From the NCBI RefSeq assembly GCF_000439085.1, contig NZ_AUUA01000003.1, forward strand, positions 62,001 to 126,000: 64,000 bases of DNA, read 5' to 3'. This DNA is from Leminorella grimontii ATCC 33999 = DSM 5078 (GTDB lineage: Bacteria; Pseudomonadota; Gammaproteobacteria; Enterobacterales; Enterobacteriaceae). Each line of letters opens with the position of its first letter. Position 1 is the stretch's first letter. The notes beneath the pieces were generated by a model, which worked only from the letters and a program-made list of their open reading frames with translations, was not told the DNA's origin and did not search any database. The position numbers and the translations under genes were made by a program. Of the stretch, positions 55,703-64,000 are shown one piece after another.

Positions 55703-57205
55703 TTAGCTGCAGTAGTTTTCCCTCCCCATCCTGTCCAATAGGTCCTCTGCGGACATCAGCACGCCGTGATTGTCATAAATACCCTCAACCGTCACCAGGT
55801 AGGCATGCTTTTTAGTACGACAGTAGGGATAGTAAAAATCCATATCGAGCAGCCGCGCGGCCGCGGGATCTGCACTTTCATACCGATAGAGCCGAAACCC
55901 GTTAAATATATAGACGTAACGATCGTCGCGAGCATACCATCGACCCGCGTAGCCATCTTCATACTCAAGCTTCTTGCCGTCGTCTTTATTTAAAAGCACC
56001 AGCGGCCCGGAAGTCTCAAACATGTCAAATCCCGTTTCAACATCGTTTCGACGCCACTCGATGAGCAAATAGCCGTGCTTTTTCCCAGCATTAAATCGCT
56101 TATCGATAATCAGATTGGGATCGTCCAGTTTAATAACGTCAAGCCGCGCTTCGCCTGAGTCAGTTTTATTTATCACGTACAGGCGATCCTTATACTGCGC
56201 GACAACATTACTAACCGGGTGGAACCACTCAGGATCAAGGCCAGGGATTTCTTCCGTCTGGCATACTTCCGGCTCAGTTGAGGTGGATTTGCGCCACGTC
56301 ACCCTGTCTTCCAGCATGTTGAAAGGTTGCCAGCAGCTTTCTTTGACAAGCGCTTCTTCCTCCGATTTGCCAAAGGTATAGCGTCCGACGCCGTTTTTAT
56401 CTTTGTAAACAAGCAATGCATTGGGGATCCAGCGTACAATCTGGAAGGTTTCGGGATCGGCGTCTATGGGCGTGCTGTTGACGATAACCCATTTATCGGT
56501 ACGAACAATGGCGTCAAAACGTCGAGAATCGGAAAATCCACAGGGGTAACGGCGAGCCGGATCAAATTTACCGCGTTGATCCCACTCTTTCTTTCCAACG
56601 ACGGCGAAGCCTGCTGCGCTTCCTAACCAGCGCCCGCTAAGATAGAGGTTATTTCTGTCTCTTAGCAATTCCGTATTGAACTGTTGAAAAGGCCGATATT
56701 CCTCTTCACTACCGCCAGCCCGCTCCAGAGACGCCATATCCACGCGTTTTTCGCCCACGTTGTCATCGGTACGCACGCCGTCAAAATAGAGGCTGTCTTT
56801 ATCGGCGGCAAAACGCCCAAAAGCGCGAAAGCTAGTCGCATCAACCTTCGGCTTGCCCTTAGGATTACGCAATACTTTTCCGGCCCACACGACATAGCGA
56901 CCATCGGTATGATAAGAGTAAAGTTCGACGTCGCCGAGCGCTGTCCCGACAGCGATATCAGTCGTTAGATCTGATAGAGGTGATTCTTCTTTTGCCGACA
57001 GATCGGCAATCCTACGCAGTTGGCCATATTTCACGTCGGGTAAACGAGAAATAAGCGCTTTTTGATCCCGAAAAACTTCGACGTATATCGTTCCACTACC
57101 ACGTTTTTGATAATGATACTCAGGGTCCGGTCCCAGCGAACAGGCCGTCGACGGTGCGGAAAACAGCGACAATATGAATATATAGAATGTACAGAGCCTG
57201 AACAT
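55703..57205 (-). CDS. DKNYY-family exported protein of unknown function
   Basis: 500 aa with a signal peptide (MFRLCTFYIFILSLFSAPST ending near a Cys) and several DKNYY-type units, for example FAADKDSLYFDGVR, LLRDRNNLYLSGRWL and WYARDDRYVYIFNG. These repeats are thought to form a beta-propeller-like or WG-like fold; function is unknown. Ala-Cys-Ser near residue 22 could be a weak lipobox. The ATG I use has a GGGAAGA site. It lies between the autotransporter and hda. Confidence 0.82.
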   Translation of the reverse strand: MFRLCTFYIFILSLFSAPSTACSLGPDPEYHYQKRGSGTIYVEVFRDQKALISRLPDVKYGQLRRIADLSAKEESPLSDLTTDIAVGTALGDVELYSYHTDGRYVVWAGKVLRNPKGKPKVDATSFRAFGRFAADKDSLYFDGVRTDDNVGEKRVDMASLERAGGSEEEYRPFQQFNTELLRDRNNLYLSGRWLGSAAGFAVVGKKEWDQRGKFDPARRYPCGFSDSRRFDAIVRTDKWVIVNSTPIDADPETFQIVRWIPNALLVYKDKNGVGRYTFGKSEEEALVKESCWQPFNMLEDRVTWRKSTSTEPEVCQTEEIPGLDPEWFHPVSNVVAQYKDRLYVINKTDSGEARLDVIKLDDPNLIIDKRFNAGKKHGYLLIEWRRNDVETGFDMFETSGPLVLLNKDDGKKLEYEDGYAGRWYARDDRYVYIFNGFRLYRYESADPAAARLLDMDFYYPYCRTKKHAYLVTVEGIYDNHGVLMSAEDLLDRMGRENYCS

Positions 57206-57281
57206 GGCATTATCTTCCCTATGCAATTACTTTGCGCTCTTTATCCCTGCGCCTTTACTCAATCGCGTTAAAAAATGCGCC

Positions 57282-57983
57282 CTACAGCGCCAGCGCCTCT
57301 TTCACAAACGGAATAGTCAGCTTGCGCTGCGCGCTAATGGAGGCGCTGTCGAGCCTGTCCAGCGTATTAAACAGCGTCCGCGTATCTCGATCCAAGCGTT
57401 TGAGCAGAAAGCGGCCGACGTCTTCCGGCAGCTCGAAGCCGCGCAGCCGGGCGCGCAGAATAAGCGCCTGCAGCTTATCTTCGTCCGACAGCGGGTGAAG
57501 GCGGTAGATTTGCCCCCAGTCGAGGCGGGAGGCGAGGTCCGGCAGCGTTAAGTTGAGCTGGCGCGGCGGGCGATCGCCGCTTATCAGCAGCCGGGTGGCG
57601 CCCGTTTCCAGAATGCGGTTATAGAGATTAAAGATCGCCATTTCCCAGGCCTCGTCTCCGGCGATGCAGTCGATGTTGTCGATGCACACCAAAGAGAGCT
57701 GTTCCATGCCTTCAAGCACTTCCGGCACGAAGTAGGCGCGCTTGTCCAACGGCACGTAGCCGACGGCCAGCCCCTTCAAGGAAAGCTCACTGCAGGCGGC
57801 GTTGAGCAGATGCGTCCGCCCTCCCCCTTCTGAGCACCAAAAATAGATATAGGTGCTGTGCTCCTGCTCTAGCGCCGCGTGGACAGCCGACAGCAGAGCG
57901 CCGTTTTCCCCAGGATAAAAGCTGGCGAAAACCTCATCGTCAGAGAGATAGAGCGGAAAAGAAAGCTGCATAGACGAGTTCAG
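57282..57983 (-). CDS. hda: DnaA regulatory inactivator Hda
   Basis: 233 aa AAA+ protein that with the DNA-loaded sliding clamp stimulates ATP hydrolysis by DnaA. The clamp-binding motif QLSFPL is at residues 6-11 and DNIDCIAG and the sensor region follow. I propose the CTG start: it is preceded by GAGG at normal spacing, whereas the internal ATG at 57971 has no ribosome site; a CTG start giving 233 aa is what I recall for E. coli hda. It is followed on the right by uraA, as in E. coli. Confidence 0.88.
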   Translation of the reverse strand: MNSSMQLSFPLYLSDDEVFASFYPGENGALLSAVHAALEQEHSTYIYFWCSEGGGRTHLLNAACSELSLKGLAVGYVPLDKRAYFVPEVLEGMEQLSLVCIDNIDCIAGDEAWEMAIFNLYNRILETGATRLLISGDRPPRQLNLTLPDLASRLDWGQIYRLHPLSDEDKLQALILRARLRGFELPEDVGRFLLKRLDRDTRTLFNTLDRLDSASISAQRKLTIPFVKEALAL

Positions 57984-58040
57984 AAAGGCCTCAGTAAAAA
58001 CGGATCGACGATCTTTTCATTTTATCACAGCAGGATCCGG

Positions 58041-58073
58041 AAAACGAACCGGCGACGAAGGGATCGCCGCCGG
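58041..58073 (-). terminator. Intrinsic terminator of uraA
   Basis: On the minus strand a 10-bp stem CCGGCGGCGA / TCGTCGCCGG (one G-T pair) with loop TCCCT, followed by TTCGTTTT, 10 bp after the uraA stop. It isolates hda from uraA transcription. Confidence 0.75.
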
Positions 58074-58082
58074 CTTTCGCCG

Positions 58083-59357
58083 TTAGTGCGCGGAGCCGCT
58101 TGTACCAGAGCTTGCCGGCGCCTTAGGCAGGATCAGGTTCAGCAGGATGGCGATAACGCCACACAGGCTAATTCCCTGTAAAGAATACTGCCCGAAGTTA
58201 AACACCATGCCGCCAATGCCGAACACTAGTACGATAGAGACGATGCACAGGTTGCGCGCTATCGACAGGTCGACGCGGTTTTTAATCAGGATGTTGATCC
58301 CGACCGCCGCGATCGATCCAAACAGCAGCACCATGATCCCGCCCATTACCACAGAAGGAATGGTGTTCAGGAAGGCGCCAATCTTGCCGATAAAGGACAT
58401 GCACACCGCCCAGCAGGCAGCGAAGGTCATAACCATCGGATTGAAGTTGCGCGTTAGCGTTACCGCACCGATAACTTCCGCATAGGTAATACACGGCGGC
58501 CCGCCAAAGCAGGCTGCAACCGACGTTGCAAGACCATCGCCGCCCAGCGTACGGTGCAGGCCGGGATCTTTCGCGTAGTCCTTGCCGGTCACCGAGCTTA
58601 TCGCCATGATGTCGCCCACGTGTTCAATAGTCGGCGCGATAACCACCGGCAGCATGAACAGAATCGCCTGCCAGTGGAACTCCGGCGCGGTGAAGTTCGG
58701 CACGGCGAACCACGGCGCGTCCAACACCGGCTGGAAGTTAACGATCCCCATCGCCAAGGCGACCAGGTAGCCAACGACGATACCAGACAGAATAGGGATA
58801 AGGCGGAAAATACCCTTCGCCCATACGGCCACCAGAAGCGTCGTCAGCAGCGACAGCATGGAAACCATCAGCGCTGCGCTGTAGTCGGCCAGAATAACCG
58901 ACCCGCCGTCACCGCTTTTTCCCAACGCCATGTTGACCGCAGCCGGCGCCAGCGTAAGGCCGATAATCGCAATCATCGGGCCGGTCACCACCGGCGGCAG
59001 CAGGATCTCAATAATTCGAGAGCCGCGTAGCTTAATCAGCCCGCCAAAAATCATGTACATCACGCCTGCGGCAAACAGCCCGCCCATGGTCGCAGGAATA
59101 CCCCACGTCTGAACGCCGTAGCTAATCGGCACGATGAACGCGAAAGAAGACGCCAGAAAGACCGGCACCTTTCCCTTAGTGCAAAGTTGAAACAGAAGCG
59201 TGCCCACGCCGGCGGTAAACAGCGCCACGTTGGTGTCCAGCCCGGTTATCAGCGGAACCAGAACCAGGGCGCCAAATGCGACAAACAGCATCTGCGCGCC
59301 AACCAGAACGTTTTGCCAGGTCGGAGCCTGAGTGCCGGCTATAGTCGGCTGTTGCAT
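58083..59357 (-). CDS. uraA: Uracil permease UraA
   Basis: 424 aa NCS2-family transporter with about 14 membrane segments that imports uracil with a proton. Family segments are GLDTNVALFTAGVGTLLFQ, QTWGIPATMGGLFAAG and SVTGKDYAKDPGLHRTLGGD. I use the ATG giving MQQPTIAGTQ with an AGAGG site; the longer frame has no similarity. In E. coli uraA follows upp directly; here an EEP-family gene separates them. Confidence 0.95.
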   Translation of the reverse strand: MQQPTIAGTQAPTWQNVLVGAQMLFVAFGALVLVPLITGLDTNVALFTAGVGTLLFQLCTKGKVPVFLASSFAFIVPISYGVQTWGIPATMGGLFAAGVMYMIFGGLIKLRGSRIIEILLPPVVTGPMIAIIGLTLAPAAVNMALGKSGDGGSVILADYSAALMVSMLSLLTTLLVAVWAKGIFRLIPILSGIVVGYLVALAMGIVNFQPVLDAPWFAVPNFTAPEFHWQAILFMLPVVIAPTIEHVGDIMAISSVTGKDYAKDPGLHRTLGGDGLATSVAACFGGPPCITYAEVIGAVTLTRNFNPMVMTFAACWAVCMSFIGKIGAFLNTIPSVVMGGIMVLLFGSIAAVGINILIKNRVDLSIARNLCIVSIVLVFGIGGMVFNFGQYSLQGISLCGVIAILLNLILPKAPASSGTSGSAH

Positions 59358-59556
59358 AACGTAAACCTCTAATCTGAATGATGATATAAGCGCCCGCAAA
59401 GCGTCGCGAGCGTACCTTGCCCGTAATTCGTTATTGTTGCTTCCTTTTTACCGATCGACGACCGGCCGTTTGTTCGCTTCCGATGCGCATTTTGAAGCCG
59501 TGTCCATAAACTGCGGCCATAAATATGGGCGATCGTATCGCCCATATCTCAGTGCC

Positions 59557-60456
59557 TTATTGCTCAGTCATCCTGAGCTCTGCCACGATAGGCAGGTGAT
59601 CGCTTACCGAAGGCCAGTTAACGCCGGCCCATTCACCGTTCGCATTCGGGATGGTAACGTTGTCCAGATGCCAACGCTGTGCGTTGCCGGTAAAAATATA
59701 GTCGACTTTTATCTCGGCGTTTTCCGCAGGCCAGCTGCGGCCGTCTTTATCCGCCGGCTGAATGTCGTTCCAGTAACGACCAAGCTCACGCCAGGTTACG
59801 CTTCCGGGAACGTCGTTCATATCGCCGAACAAAAGCTTGATGCCTCGGATCTCAATAGTGCGATCGTTAAGCTCGCGCACCTGATCCAAACGCATCGCGG
59901 GATCTTCTTTGGTGTCCAGATGGGCGTTCACCACGGTTATCGGCGCGGCGAAGTGCGGCACCTCAACCTTCGCCACAAAGGCGATCCGCTGTTCGCGCTG
60001 GCCGGAAGGCAGTGGGTAAATCACCGTATCCTTAATAGGATACTTTGACAAATAGGCCAGTCCGTATTCACCGCCGTCAAAGTCAATTGCACGGCCAAAC
60101 GCGCCGTACATCCCGGTCAGCTTCATCAGCTCGGCCAGCTGATCGACCTTGCCGCTGCGCGCCGTCAGCTTGTCCACTTCCTGAAGCGCAACGATGTCGA
60201 CGTTCATCGCACGGATGGCGACGGCGATGTCGGACATCTTGCTCACCTTACCGGCAGCGATGTTAAACGACGCCACTTTCAACACCGGCGCTTCTTGCAA
60301 AGAAAAGGTTTTATTGGTGATGCCGCCCAGCGCGCTCGCCACTTCACGGCTGTTAACGTTGCTGTTGGCGTTGCTGGTCGGCGCTTCTTTACTCCATACC
60401 GGCGCGGCAAGCGCCAGCGTCAGAGCTGCGGCTAAAAAACTGTGATATCGAGACAT
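59557..60456 (-). CDS. Secreted endonuclease/exonuclease/phosphatase-family protein
   Basis: 299 aa. A signal peptide (SRYHSFLAAALTLALAAPVWS) precedes an EEP domain with the conserved KVASFNIAAG, ALQEVDKL, VVNAHLDTK, LFGDMNDVPGS and SVSDHLPI motifs, so the catalytic residues are present. Targets could be nucleic acids, phosphoinositides or sphingomyelin; none can be chosen from sequence. It starts 107 bp after upp and ends 199 bp before uraA, interrupting that pair, on the same strand. Confidence 0.85.
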   Translation of the reverse strand: MSRYHSFLAAALTLALAAPVWSKEAPTSNANSNVNSREVASALGGITNKTFSLQEAPVLKVASFNIAAGKVSKMSDIAVAIRAMNVDIVALQEVDKLTARSGKVDQLAELMKLTGMYGAFGRAIDFDGGEYGLAYLSKYPIKDTVIYPLPSGQREQRIAFVAKVEVPHFAAPITVVNAHLDTKEDPAMRLDQVRELNDRTIEIRGIKLLFGDMNDVPGSVTWRELGRYWNDIQPADKDGRSWPAENAEIKVDYIFTGNAQRWHLDNVTIPNANGEWAGVNWPSVSDHLPIVAELRMTEQ

Positions 60457-60563
60457 TCGAAACCCCTTATCTGTCAAGCCTGATTAGGCGCCAACCCTAA
60501 CGTTGACGCCGTAAGCACGTCCCTGTCGAAAGGAGGCTGCGGCTTAAAAAACCGCTACCCGTA

Positions 60564-61190
60564 TTACTTGGTACCGAAGATCTTGTCGCCGGCGTCGCCA
60601 AGACCCGGAATGATATAGCCTTTGTCGTTCAGGCCCTGATCGATAGAGGCGGTATACAGCTCTACGTCAGGATGCGCCGCTTCCAGCGCCGCAACGCCTT
60701 CCGGCGCGGCAACCAGCACCAGTACCTTAATAGAGTGACAGCCCGCCTTCTTCAGCAGATCAATCGTTGCAATCATAGAGCCGCCGGTCGCCAGCATCGG
60801 GTCAACCACCAGCGCCATGCGCTCTTCAATGTTGGAAACCAGCTTCTGGAAATAAGGCACCGGCTTAAGCGTTTCTTCATCGCGATATACGCCGACGACG
60901 CTGATGCGCGCGCTAGGCACGTGCTCCAAAACGCCCTCCATCATGCCCAGGCCCGCACGCAGGATAGGAACGACGGTTATCTTTTTGCCTTTAATCTGAT
61001 CGATTTCAACCGGACCGTTCCAGCCGTTGATAGTCACTTTTTCGGTTTCTAAATCTGCAGTTGCCTCATAGGTCAGCAGGCTGCCAACTTCTGACGCCAG
61101 TTCACGAAAGCGCTTGGTACTGATGTCTTCTTCACGCATCAGGCCCAGCTTGTGCTTAACTAACGGATGGCTAACTACTACGATCTTCAT
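60564..61190 (-). CDS. upp: Uracil phosphoribosyltransferase
   Basis: 208 aa, the E. coli length. It makes UMP from uracil and PRPP. The PRPP-binding loop [17 protein letters not shown] and the N-terminal [21 protein letters not shown] are diagnostic. It is divergent from purM. Confidence 0.97.
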   Translation of the reverse strand: MKIVVVSHPLVKHKLGLMREEDISTKRFRELASEVGSLLTYEATADLETEKVTINGWNGPVEIDQIKGKKITVVPILRAGLGMMEGVLEHVPSARISVVGVYRDEETLKPVPYFQKLVSNIEERMALVVDPMLATGGSMIATIDLLKKAGCHSIKVLVLVAAPEGVAALEAAHPDVELYTASIDQGLNDKGYIIPGLGDAGDKIFGTK

Positions 61191-61407
61191 TTTTATTTTC
61201 TCCCCTGCTGCGGATGGCGCACGTCGTTCTCAAAAAAATCGGTAAATTATACCTCATAACGACGGGCAAGAGATCGTCAAATGCATGATTAAGATCATAA
61301 ACGGTTACAGCTTGCTCGAATAATGAAATACTGATTACTAAATGGCCACACGGAAAAGCGCCCGCCAGACCCGGCGCCTTGGCCTGATTTGCTAGCCCAA
61401 ATAACAG

Positions 61408-61423
61408 GAGCAAACGATTGCTT
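61408..61423. promoter_or_regulatory. PurR box of purMN
   Basis: GAGCAAACGATTGCTT matches the PurR consensus ACGCAAACGTTTGCGT at 12 of 16 places. A TAGAAT -10 hexamer follows 8 bp later. It lies about 80 bp before purM in the upp-purM intergenic region (61191-61502), where E. coli also has it. The purine repressor should control purMN here. Confidence 0.75.
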
Positions 61424-61502
61424 TCCCTGATAGAATAGCGCCGCTTTGCGAAACATTATTTACCAATGTATAGCCTACAGATACCTTCCAGGGGATCCCG
61501 AA

Positions 61503-62540
61503 GTGACTGAGAAAACTTCCTTAAGTTACAAAGACGCCGGCGTGGACATCGATGCCGGCAATGCATTAGTCGATCGTATTAAAGGCGTCGTCAAAGAAAC
61601 CCGCCGTCCAGAAGTGATGGGCGGCCTCGGTGGATTCGGCGCGCTGTGCGCTCTGCCTAAGAAGTACCGTGAACCCGTGCTGGTTTCCGGCACCGACGGC
61701 GTCGGCACCAAGCTTCGCCTGGCGATGGACCTTAAGCGCCATGACACGATCGGGATCGACCTGGTAGCCATGTGCGTCAACGACTTAATTGTTCAAGGCG
61801 CTGAACCGCTGTTTTTCCTGGACTACTTTGCAACCGGCAAGTTAGACGTCGATACCGCAGCCCGCGTCATTACCGGCATCGCCGAAGGCTGTAAGCAGTC
61901 CGGTTGCGCGCTGGTAGGCGGCGAAACGGCGGAGATGCCCGGCATGTACCACGGTGAAGACTACGACGTCGCCGGTTTTTGCGTCGGCGTCGTCGAGAAG
62001 TCCGAAATTATCGACGGCAGCCGAGTTTGTGAAGGCGACGCGCTGATTGCGCTGGCCTCCAGCGGCCCGCACTCCAACGGCTATTCGCTGGTTCGCAAGA
62101 TTCTTGAAGTCAGCAAAACCGACCCTCAGGTCGCGACGCTTGAAGGCAAACCGCTGGCCGACAGCCTGCTGGCGCCCACCCGTATTTACGTCAAGTCCAT
62201 CCTGTCTTTGCTTGAGCACGTCGACGCTAAAGCCATCGCCCACATTACCGGCGGCGGCTTCTGGGAAAACATTCCCCGCGTTCTGCCCGCAGGAACGCAG
62301 GCCGTGATTGATGAAGCCAGCTGGCGCTGGCCTGCGGTCTTTGACTGGCTGGCGAAAGCGGGCAACGTCGAGCGCCGCGAAATGTACCGCACCTTTAACT
62401 GCGGCGTAGGCATGATTATCGCGCTGTCGCCGGAGCTTGCCGACGACGCCGTTGCCCGCCTGAACGCGTCCGGAGAAACCGCTTGGAAAATTGGCAAAAT
62501 TCAGGCGTCCAACAGCGATGAGCGCGTGGTGATCCGCTGA
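61503..62540 (+). CDS. purM: Phosphoribosylformylglycinamidine cyclo-ligase (AIR synthetase)
   Basis: 345 aa with a GTG start, the same length and start type as E. coli. It closes the imidazole ring with ATP in purine synthesis. [26 protein letters not shown], and [15 protein letters not shown] hold the ATP- and substrate-binding residues. The AGGGGAT ribosome site supports the GTG; the longer frame is spurious. It overlaps purN (TGATG). Confidence 0.97.
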   Translation: MTEKTSLSYKDAGVDIDAGNALVDRIKGVVKETRRPEVMGGLGGFGALCALPKKYREPVLVSGTDGVGTKLRLAMDLKRHDTIGIDLVAMCVNDLIVQGAEPLFFLDYFATGKLDVDTAARVITGIAEGCKQSGCALVGGETAEMPGMYHGEDYDVAGFCVGVVEKSEIIDGSRVCEGDALIALASSGPHSNGYSLVRKILEVSKTDPQVATLEGKPLADSLLAPTRIYVKSILSLLEHVDAKAIAHITGGGFWENIPRVLPAGTQAVIDEASWRWPAVFDWLAKAGNVERREMYRTFNCGVGMIIALSPELADDAVARLNASGETAWKIGKIQASNSDERVVIR

Positions 62541-63175
62541 TGAAACGGATCGTCGTTTTAATTTCCGGCAGCGGATCCAACCTTCAGGCGCTGATTGACG
62601 CCTGCGCCCGCAGCGAAATTAACGGCCGCATTTGCGCGGTCTTCAGCAACGTCGCCGACGCCTATGGGCTGACGCGCGCGCGCCAGGCCGGGATCGCTAC
62701 CGAAGTGGTCGAACCCGGCGGGTTTGCCGACCGCGCCGCCTACGACGCCGCGCTGGCGGACGCCGTCGACGCCTATCGCCCGGACCTCGTGGTGCTGGCA
62801 GGCTACATGCGCATCCTGAGCCCGGCATTCGTCAACCGCTATGCGGGCAGGCTACTCAACATCCACCCTTCCCTGCTGCCGAAATATCCCGGCCTGCACA
62901 CCCACCAGAGAGCGCTGGAAAACGGCGACGCCGAGCACGGCGCGACCATCCACTTCGTCACCGAAGAGCTCGACGGCGGCCCCGTCGTTCTTCAGGCCGC
63001 CGTTCCGGTGCTTGAAAACGACACGGAAGAGACGCTCGCCAAGCGCGTTCAGGCGCAGGAGCATCGCATCTATCCGCTGGTGGTAAGCTGGTTTGTCGAC
63101 GGGCGGCTCGCCATGCGCAACGGCAAGGTTTGGATGGATGGAGAGGCGCTGTCGGCTCAGGGATATCAGCTTTAA
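62540..63175 (+). CDS. purN: Phosphoribosylglycinamide formyltransferase
   Basis: 211 aa GAR transformylase that uses 10-formyl-THF. SGSGSNLQALID binds the phosphate, NIHPSLLPKYPGLHTH contains the catalytic His, and TEELDGGPVV the catalytic Asp. The start overlaps the purM stop, so the pair is translationally coupled. A GCGGCC/GGCCGC hairpin without a T run lies after its stop (63186-63206). Confidence 0.97.
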   Translation: MKRIVVLISGSGSNLQALIDACARSEINGRICAVFSNVADAYGLTRARQAGIATEVVEPGGFADRAAYDAALADAVDAYRPDLVVLAGYMRILSPAFVNRYAGRLLNIHPSLLPKYPGLHTHQRALENGDAEHGATIHFVTEELDGGPVVLQAAVPVLENDTEETLAKRVQAQEHRIYPLVVSWFVDGRLAMRNGKVWMDGEALSAQGYQL

Positions 63176-63314
63176 ATAGCACAAGGCGGCCGATTTTCTT
63201 GGCCGCATTCCTACAAACGCCCCTTGCCCTCCCACCAAAAACCCGACTAAGCTAGTTAACGGGCGCCCCGCGCGCTCGTTTTTAACAATGCGATTATATT
63301 CCTATGGAGTTCCC

Positions 63315-63866
63315 ATGTCGGGCCACAGTCCCCTCGTTACCCTGCGCCCTCTTGAGCGCGAAGATTTAAGGTTTGTCCACCAGTTGGATAATAATGCCAG
63401 CATCATGCGCTACTGGTTCGAAGAGCCGTATGAAGCCTTCGTCGAGCTGTCGGACCTGTACGACAAGCACATTCACGATCAGAGCGAGCGCCGCTTTATC
63501 ATTGAAGCCGCAGGCCAGCGCGTCGGGCTGGTTGAGCTGGTGGAAATCACCCACGTTCACCGCCGGGCGGAATTCCAGATAATTATCGATCCGGCATTTC
63601 AAGGCCAAGGCTACGCCAGCGCGGCCGCCCGCTCGGCGATGGACTACGCCTTCTCGGTGCTCAACCTGTATAAGCTGTATCTGATAGTCGACAGGGAAAA
63701 TGGAAAAGCCATCCACATTTACGCCAAGCTGGGCTTTGAAATCGAAGGCACGTTAAAGCACGAGTTTTTTATTAACGGAGAGTATCGTGACGCCATTCGT
63801 ATGTGCATTTTCCAGCATCAGTACCTGGCAAAGTTAAAAGGCCGCCCCGCGCAAAATTCGTACTAA
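63315..63866 (+). CDS. speG: Spermidine N1-acetyltransferase
   Basis: 183 aa GNAT enzyme that acetylates spermidine and spermine to reduce polyamine toxicity. [20 protein letters not shown], the [12 protein letters not shown] segment and the acetyl-CoA motif [14 protein letters not shown] match SpeG. The ATG gives MSGHSPLV; a nine-codon longer start is less likely. In E. coli speG lies elsewhere; here it follows purMN after 139 bp. Confidence 0.95.
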   Translation: MSGHSPLVTLRPLEREDLRFVHQLDNNASIMRYWFEEPYEAFVELSDLYDKHIHDQSERRFIIEAAGQRVGLVELVEITHVHRRAEFQIIIDPAFQGQGYASAAARSAMDYAFSVLNLYKLYLIVDRENGKAIHIYAKLGFEIEGTLKHEFFINGEYRDAIRMCIFQHQYLAKLKGRPAQNSY

Positions 63867-64000
63867 TAAGTACGTAAAACGGCCGATAACGCGCTATTTT
63901 TCGAATTTAGTTTTTATTAATCAATAAACTAAGGGGAATTGCATAGCAGAACGAATGCTGTTCTAATGACACGACATTCGCGAGGTATTTACATGCGCCC
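63867..64000 (+). other. Upstream region and first codons of a cut-off gene
   Basis: AT-rich DNA ending with a good ribosome site, GAGG six bases before an ATG at 63993, then CGC CCC. Only three codons (MRP) are visible, so the product cannot be named. Confidence 0.5.

Noticed and set aside
1-64000. CRISPR arrays, tRNA or rRNA genes, intact insertion sequences
   Set aside because: No regularly spaced direct repeats, no cloverleaf or rRNA-like sequences and no transposase frames were found.

Overview
The window is a chromosomal segment of a gamma-proteobacterium of the order Enterobacterales. Nearly every housekeeping protein reads as a close relative of its E. coli counterpart. Several E. 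coli blocks survive in order: cysK-ptsHI-crr, cysMAWTP, yfeX-yfeY-ypeA, yffB-dapE-ypfN-tmcA-ypfJ-purC-bamC-dapA-gcvR-bcp, perM-bepA-yfgD-hda-uraA-upp-purMN. The moderately high GC and the rearrangements would fit a deep-branching genus such as Leminorella (Budviciaceae). That placement is an inference that I could not test.

Region by region. (1) 1-5900: the 5' end of an O-antigen operon on the minus strand. It has a JUMPstart/ops leader, then wzz, rfbD, rfbC and rfbI-rfbF-rfbG-rfbH, which make dTDP-rhamnose intermediates and a CDP-3,6-dideoxyhexose precursor. It abuts cysK, an unusual neighbour. (2) 6412-10616: cysK and the PTS operon ptsH-ptsI-crr. (3) 10632-16680: a module in the place where E. 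coli has pdxK-yfeK. It holds a CpxRA-like two-component system, a divergent MacAB-type efflux pump and an StbDE toxin-antitoxin pair with a clear operator. (4) 16715-21434: cysM-cysA-cysW-cysT-cysP for thiosulfate/sulfate uptake and cysteine synthesis. (5) 21490-25482: an accessory stretch with one copy of a dispersed repeat, a SymE-like toxin gene, strong hairpins, a large unknown lipoprotein and a small zinc-ribbon protein. (6) 25542-28640: yfeX, yfeY, ypeA, yaiI and a small XRE regulator. (7) 28716-37968: a decayed Ner-like gene, the second (inverted) copy of the repeat, the periplasmic nitrate reductase operon napFDAGHBC, and divergently from it narQ-narP. (8) 38196-49208: yffB, dapE, an M15 peptidase, ypfN, a ParE-type toxin-antitoxin module, tmcA, a YeaL-like membrane protein, ypfJ, purC, bamC, dapA, gcvR, bcp. 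(9) 49294-57205: perM, bepA, yfgD, then an accessory insert with a small secreted protein, an AIDA-like autotransporter and a DKNYY-family protein. (10) 57282-64000: hda (probably a CTG start), uraA, a secreted EEP-family protein, upp, purM-purN with a PurR box, and speG.

The genes cohere into sulfur assimilation (CysK, CysM, CysPTWA), carbon uptake and signalling (PTS), anaerobic nitrate respiration with its own NarQ-NarP sensor pair next to the operon it should control, lysine/peptidoglycan precursor synthesis (DapA, DapE), purine and pyrimidine salvage and synthesis, and envelope maintenance (BamC, BepA, Wzz). The novelty lies in the joints between conserved blocks: toxin-antitoxin modules with operators, an inverted pair of structured repeats, unknown envelope proteins, and displaced or interrupted operons. 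I saw no CRISPR array, rRNA, tRNA, prophage or intact insertion sequence.
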